From NCBI GenBank assembly GCA_902773305.1, contig CACYEB010000031.1, positions 1 through 16,734 of the forward strand: a stretch of 16,734 bases of DNA, written 5' to 3'. The DNA comes from an uncultured Bacteroidia bacterium. GTDB taxonomy: Bacteria; Bacteroidota; Bacteroidia; Bacteroidales; UBA932. Of this stretch, positions 1 through 8,100 are shown in pieces; position 1 is the stretch's first letter; every line of letters begins with the position of its first letter. The notes beneath the pieces were generated by a model, which saw only the letters and a list, made by a program, of their open reading frames with translations, ran no database searches and was not told the origin of the DNA. The translations under genes were made by a program, and so were the position numbers.

Positions 1-2022
1 AACAACGCCTGCCTGGGCCTGGTTCACTACCGTGACACCGCCGAGGTTATGCGTATGCTCCGTGAGACTTCCGTGGGCCTGCCCGGGGACTTTGTTCCCG
101 CGCTCACATTCAAGCCGAGCTCTTATGTAAAGAACGGTCAGTATTTCGAACTGGTCGCCCTCAAGCGTGCGGCCGGCAAGGACGCGGCTCTCGACGGCGG
201 CGTGATTACGTCGGCCCGTGTCAACTACAGCCAGATCACCGGCGAGGCCGAGGTGTCTATGACTATGAACACCACCGGCAGTGCCCGTTGGGAGGTCATC
301 ACCGAGCAGAATATAGGCAAGCAGATCGCCATCGTGATGGACGGTCTGGTTTATTCTTATCCTAATGTCCAGAACAAGATCAGCGGCGGCAGCAGCCAGA
401 TTACCGGCCATTTCACTCCGGAAGAGGCAGAAGACCTTGCCACTGTGCTCAAGAGCGGTAAGCTCTCCACTCCCGCCCGCATCGTCCAGGAGCAGGTTGT
501 GGGACCTTCCCTGGGTAGCCAGTCCATCAAGAGCGGTATGATATCGTTCCTGCTCGCCTTCCTGTGCGTGCTCATATACATGGCTATCTTCTACCGCCGT
601 GCGGGTGTCGCAGCTGACTTTGCCCTTCTGTGCAATGTTCTGTTCCTGTTCGGTGCGCTGGTATCCTTCGGTGCGGTGCTCACCCTCCCCGGTATCGCGG
701 GTCTCGTGCTCACCATGGGTATGGCGGTGGATGCCAACGTGATTATCTACGAACGTGTCAAAGAGGAGCTTCGCAGCGGTAAATCGCTTCGCCTGGCCAT
801 CAGCGACGGTTACAAGAATGCATATTCAGCCATCATAGACGGTCAGCTGACAACCCTGATCACCGGTATCATCCTGTTCTTCTTCGGCAGCGGTCCCGTC
901 AAGGGCTTTGCCGCCGTTCTGGTTATCGGTATCATCACATCGGTATTCACCTCGATCTTTATCCCCCGTCTGATATTTGAAGGTCGTCTTGCCCGTGGCA
1001 AAGACATCACTTTCGATTCGCCTGCAACCCGCAACTTCCTCAAGAATACCCATATCGACTTCATCAAGCTGCGCAAGACCACCTATATCATTTCCGGTGT
1101 TCTCTGTGTAATCGCCCTGGTGAGCATCTTTACAAAGGGCTTCAGCTACGGTGTGGACTTCAGCGGTGGCCGTACCTATGTTGTCCGCTTCGACCAGCCG
1201 GTTACCGCAGAAAGCGTACGTTCTGCTACCTTCCAGGAATTCGGAGAGGCCCCCGAGGTCAAGCAGTTTGGCGGTGCATCCCAGATGCGCATCACCACCA
1301 AATATAAAGTGAACGACCGCAGCCAGGAGACCGACAAGGAGATTGAAGGCAAGATATACAACGCACTCAAGGGCTTCTTTGCAACCCAGATGACCCAGGA
1401 AGAGTTCACCTCTACCCTGAACAACCCCAACGGTATCATCTCCTCCGACCGCGTGGACGCGTCCATCGCGAGCGAGATGCAGCGCGACGCAATTATCGCC
1501 GTGATACTGGCACTTATCGCCATCTTCGCGTACATTGCACTGCGGTTCACCAACTGGACCTGGGGTGTCGGCGGTGTCGCATCCCTGGTACACAACGCAT
1601 TGCTGATGATCGGCTTCTTCTCGCTGTTCAGCGGAATCCTGCCTTTCACCCTGGACGTTGACCAGACCTTCATCGCGGCCATCCTCACCATCATCGGTTA
1701 CTCCATCAACGACAACGTGGTGATCTTTGACCGTATCCGCGAATACAAGACGCTCTATCCCAAGCGCGCCCTGAAAGAGAACATCAACGAGGCCGTCAAT
1801 GCAACCTTGAGCCGTACGTTGAACACCTCCATCACCACCCTGCTCGTTCTGGTTGCAATCGCAATCTTCGGCGGCGAGTCCATCCGCGGTTTCGCAGTTG
1901 CCCTGACTCTCGGTGTGATAGTAGGTACCTACGCTTCCATCTTCATCGGTACGCCCATTATGTACGACCTCAACCGTCGTCGCGAAGAGAAAGCATCCGA
2001 GAAGAAGGTTGTCAAGAAATAA
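1..2022 (+). CDS. secDF: Protein translocase subunit SecDF (SecD-SecF fusion), 5' end missing
   Basis: Inner-membrane proton-driven motor subunit that helps the Sec channel complete protein export; SecD and SecF are fused in one chain in Bacteroidota. The frame is open from base 1, so 673 C-terminal residues are present and the first few hundred, with the first transmembrane helix and most of the P1 domain, lie outside the window. Visible here: the end of the SecD periplasmic domain (about residues 1-170), the SecD membrane bundle with the motif GMAVDANVIIYERVKEE (Asp244), then the SecF half from about residue 355 with its periplasmic domain (SYGVDFSGGRTYVVRF) and the motif GYSINDNVVIFDRIRE (Asp571). 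These two Asp-Asn motifs are the conserved membrane-embedded signatures of SecD and SecF. The Lys-rich tail is cytoplasmic. An intrinsic terminator follows 26 bases after the stop. No frameshift is seen. Identification is firm. Confidence 0.97.
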   Translation, partial: NNACLGLVHYRDTAEVMRMLRETSVGLPGDFVPALTFKPSSYVKNGQYFELVALKRAAGKDAALDGGVITSARVNYSQITGEAEVSMTMNTTGSARWEVITEQNIGKQIAIVMDGLVYSYPNVQNKISGGSSQITGHFTPEEAEDLATVLKSGKLSTPARIVQEQVVGPSLGSQSIKSGMISFLLAFLCVLIYMAIFYRRAGVAADFALLCNVLFLFGALVSFGAVLTLPGIAGLVLTMGMAVDANVIIYERVKEELRSGKSLRLAISDGYKNAYSAIIDGQLTTLITGIILFFFGSGPVKGFAAVLVIGIITSVFTSIFIPRLIFEGRLARGKDITFDSPATRNFLKNTHIDFIKLRKTTYIISGVLCVIALVSIFTKGFSYGVDFSGGRTYVVRFDQPVTAESVRSATFQEFGEAPEVKQFGGASQMRITTKYKVNDRSQETDKEIEGKIYNALKGFFATQMTQEEFTSTLNNPNGIISSDRVDASIASEMQRDAIIAVILALIAIFAYIALRFTNWTWGVGGVASLVHNALLMIGFFSLFSGILPFTLDVDQTFIAAILTIIGYSINDNVVIFDRIREYKTLYPKRALKENINEAVNATLSRTLNTSITTLLVLVAIAIFGGESIRGFAVALTLGVIVGTYASIFIGTPIMYDLNRRREEKASEKKVVKK

Positions 2023-2048
2023 TCCCGCTTTTCGGGTCTGGATAACAG

Positions 2049-2080
2049 GGGCCGGCAGATGATGCCGGCCCTTTGTTTTT
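2049..2080 (+). terminator. Intrinsic terminator after secDF
   Basis: Perfect 8-bp stem GGGCCGGC (2049-2056) and GCCGGCCC (2064-2071) around the loop AGATGAT, followed directly by TTTGTTTTT (2072-2080). It starts 26 bases after the secDF stop codon, which is the expected position for its transcript end. Confidence 0.93.
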
Positions 2081-2453
2081 GGGGTGGCCCTTGGTTTTCA
2101 AACTTGGGTGGGGCCACGTGGTGCGACCGTCGGCCGAAGATGGTAATCCCCGTTTGCCGGCCACAAGATGAGAGAGACGGCACCCAGAATCATCTTGTGG
2201 AGCAGTTCTCGTCGCGCCGACCGGTCATATCCCCGTGCCGTATCGGGTTCGGGTATTCTCGTTCCGGGGATACCGTCAATGTCGTGCACGGCACTATGCT
2301 CCAGATGCGTGTCTGGAGGGGGGGGCACGTGCGCTTACCCCTGATATTGGGCCAAAGAGTACGCCGGTATGCCGCAGAGTGCGTTCTAAGAGAGGGTCGC
2401 GTGCTTATGTTTGTCGGGAATGCCTACACGCTGGCTATGCTTCAATGGTGAGG
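2081..2453. other. Gene-free spacer rich in inverted repeats; candidate structured RNA
   Basis: No frame here has a recognisable protein, and the open frames on either strand show no family motif. What can be seen is a run of non-overlapping complementary segments: GTGGCCC 2084-2090 with GGGCCAC 2111-2117; GGTGCGAC 2120-2127 with GTCGCGCC 2211-2218 (8 pairs, one G-U on the plus strand); CGGC 2131-2134 with GCCG 2156-2159; CCACAAGATGA 2161-2171 with TCATCTTGTGG 2190-2200 (11 perfect pairs); TATCCCCG 2228-2235 with CGGGGATA 2265-2272; CTCCAGA 2299-2305 with TCTGGAG 2312-2318. Helices two to four would form a three-way junction. The single G-U pair mildly favours transcription of the plus strand. 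I found no consensus promoter on either side and do not recognise tmRNA, RNase P RNA, SRP RNA or a known riboswitch. From 2319 to 2453 no strong structure was seen. The RNA call is an inference. Confidence 0.4.
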
Positions 2454-2483
2454 GCGGCGGGGTTTGGGGCAGCGCCCCAGTAT
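2454..2483. repeat. 30-bp direct repeat, copy 1, with internal hairpin
   Basis: First of two identical 30-base copies; the core is GGTTTGGGGCAGCGCCCCAG. It contains the hairpin TGGGGC-AGC-GCCCCA (6 pairs, 3-base loop). The second copy starts 94 bases later, and the 64 bases between are unrelated to the unit apart from a small stem, GCGCC (2489-2493) with GGCGC (2498-2502). This is probably a copy of a dispersed intergenic repeat; that part is inference from one window. Confidence 0.75.
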
Positions 2484-2547
2484 AATGCGCGCCATCAGGC
2501 GCTAGCGAAGGCAGGGCCGGGCAGGCAGAAGCGGTAGCAAAGCCGGA

Positions 2548-2577
2548 GCGGCGGGGTTTGGGGCAGCGCCCCAGTAT
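2548..2577. repeat. 30-bp direct repeat, copy 2, just downstream of yidD
   Basis: Identical to the copy at 2454-2483. Read on the minus strand, its GGGGCGCTGCCCC hairpin begins only a few bases after the yidD stop codon, so it could stop transcription or protect the 3' end of the operon message. It lacks a T-tract (ATACTGGGGC...CCCCAAACCCC), so a standard intrinsic terminator is not supported. Confidence 0.75.
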
Positions 2578-2578
2578 G

Positions 2579-2908
2579 TTACGGCACGGGATCGTAGCCG
2601 CTGCCGCCCCAGGGATTGCAGCGGAGGATGCGCCAGGCGCCCAGCAGGCCGCCTTTGAATATGCCGTACTTCTCTATGGCCTCGTAGGTGTAGGTGCTGC
2701 AGGTGGGAGTGAAGCGGCAACTGCGGCCAAGATAAGGAGACAGAAGAAGTTTATAACCTTTGATGAGCATCAAAAACGGCCAGTTGACAACGCGTCGCAC
2801 GGACCTTAGAAACGGAGGCAGGGTTTCGGTGGCCAAAAAGCGGTGTTCGTGCCGGGGCGTGCCCTTCGGACGCTCGTCGCTAACATCGCAATGAGGATCG
2901 TGTGTCAT
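2579..2908 (-). CDS. yidD: YidD membrane protein insertion efficiency factor
   Basis: Small membrane-associated protein thought to assist YidC-dependent insertion of inner-membrane proteins. The family signature is complete: [14 protein letters not shown], then [10 protein letters not shown] and [13 protein letters not shown], with conserved cysteines at residues 64, 70 and 97 of 109. The amphipathic segment at about residues 33-58 is the likely membrane contact. The chosen ATG overlaps the rnpA stop as ATGA (2905-2908), which suggests translational coupling. It gives about 30 residues before the conserved core, more than in most homologues (usually 70-85 residues in all); an internal start near residue 47 is possible but would cut the conserved helix. 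It is the last gene of the SUI1-DUF4271-hemD-rnpA-yidD operon, and the rnpA-yidD order is widely conserved in bacteria. Confidence 0.95.
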   Translation of the reverse strand: MTHDPHCDVSDERPKGTPRHEHRFLATETLPPFLRSVRRVVNWPFLMLIKGYKLLLSPYLGRSCRFTPTCSTYTYEAIEKYGIFKGGLLGAWRILRCNPWGGSGYDPVP

Positions 2909-3267
2909 TGCGGCCGGCTTTTGGTGAGTATTTCCCTGACAGCCGCCTCAATCGCGGCGTATTCACAGACGTCCTTGGCGATATAAACGAACAGGTAGTC
3001 ACCGGCAAAGCCGTCCAGGCACTCTGCCTGATTGAGCCGGATGGCCTCACGAATACGTCTCTTGAGCAAATTGCGCTTGATTGCCCGTTTGAAGTTTTTT
3101 TTGGGAACGGCCACGGCATAGCGGCTCACCGGGGCGCCGCCGGGCAGACAATATGCCTTGATAGGGAATTTGAACAGAGGGGAACCCTTGGCGGACAAAT
3201 CTGAAATTGTCTCGCGGTGCCTGAGGCGTTGCTCTTTGTCAAAGGAGAAAGACATACGCTGATACAA
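2905..3267 (-). CDS. rnpA: Ribonuclease P protein component
   Basis: Basic protein subunit that binds RNase P RNA and helps it remove 5' leaders from pre-tRNAs. The 120-residue product has the typical length and fold order: an N-terminal segment with [18 protein letters not shown], the strand [13 protein letters not shown], and the diagnostic RNR box at residues 61-74 ([14 protein letters not shown]), followed by the C-terminal helix and strand. Start choice is between Met1 and Met5 ([11 protein letters not shown], at 3255); Met5 matches the usual start of the family better. It begins 11 bases after the HemD-like gene stop and overlaps yidD by 4 bases, so it is in the middle of a transcription unit. 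No rpmH gene is beside it, unlike the order in many other phyla. Confidence 0.95.
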   Translation of the reverse strand: MYQRMSFSFDKEQRLRHRETISDLSAKGSPLFKFPIKAYCLPGGAPVSRYAVAVPKKNFKRAIKRNLLKRRIREAIRLNQAECLDGFAGDYLFVYIAKDVCEYAAIEAAVREILTKSRPQ

Positions 3268-3278
3268 GTGGGGATACC

Positions 3279-4025
3279 CTACAGCTTACTGCAGTAGAGG
3301 TTAAGAGCCTGGGCGATAGAGGGGGCCTCGGGTGAGGGGGCCATAATCTCTACATTGAGCCCGGCTTCCCGTGCCGCCTTGGCGGTATTTGCGCCGAAAG
3401 TCGCCAGCACAAGTTTTTCCTGCTTGAATCCGGGGAAGTTCTCCAGCAGGGAGCGCACGTCGCAGGGGCTATAGCACACCAGCGCGCTGTAAGAGGCAAG
3501 ATCCAGGTGCTTTATGTCGCTTACCACCGTGTTCATAAACACGGCACTGCCGTATTTGAGCCCTGCGGTTTCAAAGGCCTTTGCCATATCGGGGCGCAGA
3601 CCATCGGTGCAGGCAATCAGAAATTTTTCGTTTTTATGCTTCGCGCCGATTGCGTTCAATACGGAAAGGGGTTTTCCGTCGCCGAAGAAAATCTTGCGTT
3701 TGCGATATACTATGTATTTCTGGAGATAGAGGGCGATCTGCTGATTCTGGCAGAAGTATTTCATATCCTCGGGCACCGTTACCCGCGTCTCCTCGCAAAT
3801 GTGGAAAAAGGAGTCTATGACGCTGCGGGAGGTGAAGACAATGGCGGTATAGTCGAGAATATTCACGTGCTGCCCCCTGAAGATGCGCGTAGTGACGGGT
3901 TTGACCGTGAAGAACGGGCAAAAATCGAACGAGAGGCGGTATTTTGTTTCGAGTTCTGTGTACGGTGAATTGCTCTTGGGAGCAGGCTGTGCAATCAGAA
4001 TCTTCTTTCCTCTTAAATCTATCAT
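3279..4025 (-). CDS. hemD: Uroporphyrinogen-III synthase family (HemD-like) protein
   Basis: Member of the HemD fold, which in characterised enzymes closes and rearranges hydroxymethylbilane into uroporphyrinogen III. The 248-residue product shows the two-lobed pattern: an N-terminal beta strand (KILIAQPAP), TAIVFTSRSVIDSFF at about residues 60-74, then in the second lobe FLIACTDGLRPDMAKAFETAG, the strand SALVCYSPCDVRSLLENF, and VLATFGANTAKAAREAGL near the C-terminus. Sequence conservation in this family is low, so the call rests on this pattern and on its usual place in Bacteroidota between a DUF4271 gene and rnpA. The start ATG overlaps the DUF4271 stop as ATGA (4022-4025). No other heme-pathway gene is present in the window, so whether it acts in tetrapyrrole synthesis is open. 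Confidence 0.85.
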   Translation of the reverse strand: MIDLRGKKILIAQPAPKSNSPYTELETKYRLSFDFCPFFTVKPVTTRIFRGQHVNILDYTAIVFTSRSVIDSFFHICEETRVTVPEDMKYFCQNQQIALYLQKYIVYRKRKIFFGDGKPLSVLNAIGAKHKNEKFLIACTDGLRPDMAKAFETAGLKYGSAVFMNTVVSDIKHLDLASYSALVCYSPCDVRSLLENFPGFKQEKLVLATFGANTAKAAREAGLNVEIMAPSPEAPSIAQALNLYCSKL

Positions 4026-4723
4026 AATCTAATCAGTGCGCAGATTAGTAACCCTAGGGGCAAAACTTCGAGCGTGCAAAGGTAAAAAAACCAAAACAAT
4101 ATCGAAGCATTATTTTCTTTAAATATCTTCAGGCTCCTGACGGAGAGCAAAATAAACAGCAGTATCAGCACGGTCGCCAGCGCCGTGGCGCACACCTTTA
4201 TGCTGAGTCCGCCTGCTATTTTGAATGCCAGCAGCAAAAGCAGCGCCAACGTGGTGAACACGATGAGGTATATCCTGTCGCATACAGAGAGCGTCCGCAT
4301 CAACTCCGGACATCGTTTGAGCCACCCCGCCAGCAGGAATAGCGCTATGTGCAGCAGCGAATACGCGGCGACAAGCGCCAGTATGAATATGAAATTCAAC
4401 CGGGTGACATTCATAAAATAGAGAGCCAGGGCCAGCACCGGCAGGCACAGCAGCGCGGAGTTGTTTATGGCGTAGGTGAGGTTTTTGTTGGCCAGGGTAT
4501 CGTCCAGCGCCAAAGAATTGAACAGCGCCCGGTAGGATATCGATATGGAGATGAAGGCGTTCTCCACGAATATCAAAAAATATAACAGACAGAACAGCAG
4601 CGCATAGGTGGCCAGTGCGGGATGACTCTCGACCAGGGCCGACGGAAAGTTGCCGGAAGCAACCGTCATCAGTTCGCTGGACTGCCAGCAGTCCTGTCCT
4701 ATTGCCTGCAAGAAGGTGAGCAT
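4022..4723 (-). CDS. DUF4271 domain integral membrane protein
   Basis: Unknown function. The 233-residue product has about six hydrophobic helices, at roughly 35-60, 93-107, 113-138, 151-170, 176-196 and 208-231, and ends at ICALIRL. Loops carry short polar stretches such as SIRSLKIFKENNA-like sequence before the last helix. The fold, length and placement directly before the HemD-like gene match the DUF4271 family of Bacteroidota. Its ATG is 3 bases after the SUI1 gene stop and its stop overlaps the next ATG, so it is translated in a tight cluster. The conserved linkage with hemD, rnpA and yidD suggests a membrane housekeeping role, but no catalytic motif is visible. Confidence 0.82.
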   Translation of the reverse strand: MLTFLQAIGQDCWQSSELMTVASGNFPSALVESHPALATYALLFCLLYFLIFVENAFISISISYRALFNSLALDDTLANKNLTYAINNSALLCLPVLALALYFMNVTRLNFIFILALVAAYSLLHIALFLLAGWLKRCPELMRTLSVCDRIYLIVFTTLALLLLLAFKIAGGLSIKVCATALATVLILLFILLSVRSLKIFKENNASILFWFFYLCTLEVLPLGLLICALIRL

Positions 4724-4726
4724 AGC

Positions 4727-5074
4727 TTAATTGCCGCGTTTGGCGTTGTACCCCAGAGATTTAAGAATGTCCACTATACGGTCGCGGAAATCACCCTGGA
4801 TAAGGATCTCCCCATCCTTGGCGCTGCCGCCCACGCCGCATTTGGTCTTGAGCGTCTTGGCAAGCGCCGCCAGGTCGGATTCCTTTCCTACGAAACCGCT
4901 TACAAGGGTGACCTGCTTGCCGCCGCGTCCCTTGCGGTCGATGGCGACTGTCAGTTTCTGCCGCGACGGTTCCGGTGTCTCGGCCTGCTCTTCGAGGTCG
5001 GCTCTGGTTACATATTTGAAGTCGGGGTCGGTGGAATAAACGACGCCCAGGCGGTCTTTCCAGTCGTTGGCCAT
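4727..5074 (-). CDS. SUI1/YciH family translation initiation factor-like protein
   Basis: Bacterial homologue of eukaryotic eIF1; E. coli YciH is thought to affect start-codon and initiator-tRNA discrimination on the 30S subunit. The 115 residues comprise a charged N-terminal tail (1-37) and the SUI1 domain (about 38-112): KLTVAIDRKGRGGKQVTLVSG, then KTLKTKCGVGGSAKDGEILIQG and the closing DRIVDILKSLGY. The Gly-rich basic loop RKGRGGK and CGVGGSAKDGEI are the family hallmarks. It is the first gene of the five-gene minus-strand operon. A -7 element, TAACTTTG, lies 22-29 bases upstream of its ATG, giving a short leader. Family assignment is secure; the cellular role here is inferred. Confidence 0.93.
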   Translation of the reverse strand: MANDWKDRLGVVYSTDPDFKYVTRADLEEQAETPEPSRQKLTVAIDRKGRGGKQVTLVSGFVGKESDLAALAKTLKTKCGVGGSAKDGEILIQGDFRDRIVDILKSLGYNAKRGN

Positions 5075-5095
5075 AGGTTATGCGATTTCCGGCTG

Positions 5096-5103
5096 CAAAG
5101 TTA
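5096..5103 (-). promoter_or_regulatory. Bacteroidota -7 promoter element for the SUI1-yidD operon
   Basis: Read on the minus strand the bases are TAACTTTG, an exact match to the Bacteroidota -7 consensus TAnnTTTG. Transcription would start near 5090, about 15 bases before the SUI1 gene ATG at 5074. A good -33 TTG is not evident; TTTAG lies about 16 bases upstream. Confidence 0.6.
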
Positions 5104-5115
5104 AAAACTAATTGC

Positions 5116-5123
5116 TAAATTTG
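5116..5123 (+). promoter_or_regulatory. Bacteroidota -7 promoter element for the GT117-uvrC operon
   Basis: TAAATTTG matches the TAnnTTTG consensus exactly. The expected start near 5130 leaves a leader of about 15 bases before the ATG at 5145, supporting that ATG over the in-frame TTG at 5112, which would lie upstream of the transcript start. The -33 region is weak. Confidence 0.6.
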
Positions 5124-5144
5124 TGGGATTATACGCTTTTCAAT

Positions 5145-8100
5145 ATGGAGAAAAAAGTATTCGACAGAATCAAGCACATAATGGCCCTGGTCATACTTGC
5201 ATTCTCGTCTTTCGTATATTTGTCCACAATAGAGCCGACGGCAAGTTTCTGGGACTGCGGCGAGTTTATCGCATCGTCTTACAAACTGGAGGTGGGACAT
5301 CCCCCGGGAAACCCGATGTTCCAGTTGGTTGCGCGCTTCTTTACCCTTTTTGCCGACAGTGAGCACGCGGCTGCGGCGGTGAACTGCTGCAGCGCGATGT
5401 GCTCCGCCTTCACGATATTCTTCTTGTTCCTGACCATCGTCCACTTTGGAAGACGCATCCTTGAAAGGCGCGGCAAGGCGCTCACGACGGGCCGTGCAAT
5501 TTCAATCCTTGGCGCCGGGGCGGCGGGGGCGCTGGCCTACTGTTTTTCCGATACCTTCTGGTTCTCTGCCGTTGAGGGAGAGGTCTATGCGATGTCGAGC
5601 CTTGTCACGGCCATCGTATTCTGGGCGATTCTGAAGTGGGAAGAGCATTACGGCGAGCCCTATAACGACCGGTGGATAGTGTTCATCGCTCTGATCCTGG
5701 GTCTTTCGATAGGAATCCACCTGCTGAGCCTGCTGGTGATACCGGTGATAGTTTTCGTATGGTATTACCGCAGCCACGAAGACCGTAAGATGACTCTTTG
5801 GAGAGGACTCCTGATGCTGGCGGTCTCCGCCCTGGTCCTGGCACTGATACTCTTTGTGATAATTCCGGGTGTTCCCAAGCTGATTGCCGTCGTTGACCGC
5901 TGGTTCGTGAACGGTCTGGGCGCTCCGTTCAATCTGGGCGCCGCCATAGTAAGCCTGCTGATATTTGCACTGTGCTTTGTTCTGCTGGCCGTTTTGCGTA
6001 AGCGGGCCAAACCTGTGGCCCATACTGCCCTGTTGTGCCTCACTTGCATACTGATAGGTTATTCGGTGTTTGCGGTGATAGTGATCCGCGCAAATGCCAA
6101 CCCGCCCACCAACGAGTATTCCCCCGACAACCCTTACACCCTTGTGCGATACATCAACCGCGAGCAATACGGCAGCAAGCCGGTGGTGTTCGGAGAGAGC
6201 TACAAGTCGGTTTACAATATCAAGGAAGATACCTACTGGACCCAGCTGGACGGCCGCTATTACAAGACGGCAAAACCGCTGGCGGCCGATTATCCCGCCG
6301 GTGCCAAGATGCTGTTCCCCCGTATGTGGAGCTCTCAGTCGCAGATGCATGAACAATTCTATGATGCATATTGCAGCGGTGACTTCAAGACCAAGACGGT
6401 GCGTATGGCCGACGGTTCACTGCAAAAGTCGCAGATGCCCAGAATGCGTGACAACCTGCGGTATTTCTTTGACTACCAGCTCAACTATATGTATTTCCGC
6501 TACTTCTTCTGGAACTTTGTGGGCCGGCAGAACGACATCCAGGGCAATATTCCCGGCGATGTCTCGTGCGGCAACTGGGAGAGCGGAATCAAGTTTCTGG
6601 ACGAGTGGCGCCTGGGCGACCAGAGCGATGCGCCAGACCATATCGGCCGCAGCAAGGCCAAGAACCATTACTATTTCCTTCCGCTTATCCTGGGACTGCT
6701 GGGTCTCTTTTATCAGCTCAAGCACGACGGTCGCGGCGGTTGGATTACCTTCCTGCTCTTTTTCCTGACGGGCATAGCCATCATTATCTATCTGAACCAG
6801 CCGCCCTATCAACCCCGGGAGCGTGACTATGCATATGCAGGGTCGTTCTATGTTTTCGCAATCTGGATAGGGTTGGCGGTGATGTCGATAAAAGATTGGA
6901 TGGACGGGCTTTTCGGCAAGGGCATCGCCCGGGAGAACGGCGAAACCACGACTTCCGGCGTGTCTGTGGGCACAGCCTGCACCGCCTCTGCCCTGGCACT
7001 GGCCGTTGCCGTGCTGATGGGATGCCAGAACTGGGACGACCACGACAGGAGCAACAGATTCACTTCGGTAGAAGAAGCATACAATTACCTCAACAGTTGC
7101 TCTGAAAACGCCATACTCATAACCCACGGTGACAACGACACCTTCCCCCTGTGGTATGCCCAGGAGGTGGAGGGAATCCGTACCGACATCCGTATAATGA
7201 ACACCTCCCTGCTGGGAATGGACTGGTACATCGACCAGATGAAATGCCGCTGCAACCAATCTGCCCCGCTGCCCATATCGCTCCCCCGCAAGGATTATCT
7301 TTACGGCACCAACGACTTTATCCGTGTGGTGGACGCCTTCGGCCGACCCGCCACCGCGCAGGAGGTAATGTCTGTGTTTACCAACCCCAAATACCGAGTC
7401 GGCAACACGGGGGTCATTGCCGCCCGGACCATCACGGTGCCTGTGGACAAGCAAGCCGCGTTGGGAAACGGCCTGGTAAATGAGCGAGACGCGGCCAAGA
7501 TGGTGGATACCCTCTATCTCAAAATCCCCGACAACGCGAATACTCTCACGAAAACGGACCTGATATTGATAGATATCCTTGCCAACTACAAGTGGGACCG
7601 TCCGATTTATTTCGTGTCGCAGAACGGCGACTGCACTTTTGAAATCGGCAAGTACCTGCAGTTTGACGGGTATGCCTACCAGATAGTTCCGATCGAGTGC
7701 CCACTTGGCAGCGAACCCCGCCAGATGGATGTCGACAAGATGTACGACCTGGTAATGAACGGCTACCGATTCGACAGCCAGAAGGATACGACCATCAATT
7801 ATGACTATTTCAACCTGTATGCCTTCAGCAGCGTCACCCCCGTGCGCGGCATCTTCAACCAGGTAGCGATAAAACTCATCGCAGAAGGGCGTGAAGACGA
7901 TGCCGAGAAAGTGCTGGACCGCTGTTATGAGGTCACTCCGCAGAAAAATATCCCCTATGACCTGGCGATAATCCGCGGCAGCAACGAGTACGAGGTACTT
8001 ACCAGCATAGACACATATCTCTCGCTGGATAAGTTTGAGAAGGCGCAGCGTCTTTCCCGCGCCTATATGGAAGAGGCGCTCAAGTCGATGCTCTACTCCA

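Noticed and set aside
2406..2413. TATGTTTG, a match to the -7 promoter motif on the plus strand
   Set aside because: There is no -33 element and no gene in the direction it would read; it would run antisense to yidD, so it is probably chance.
2059..2537. Open frames of 100-130 codons on the plus strand and a 76-codon frame on the minus strand across the secDF-yidD spacer
   Set aside because: They start inside the terminator or overlap one another, run through the hairpins and repeats, show no domain-like pattern, and have Arg/Gly/Ala-rich composition typical of non-coding G+C-rich DNA.
5112..5144. Upstream TTG start for the GT117 gene
   Set aside because: It overlaps the -7 promoter element, so it would not be in the transcript. 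The ATG at 5145 starts at the family-typical position before the first helix.
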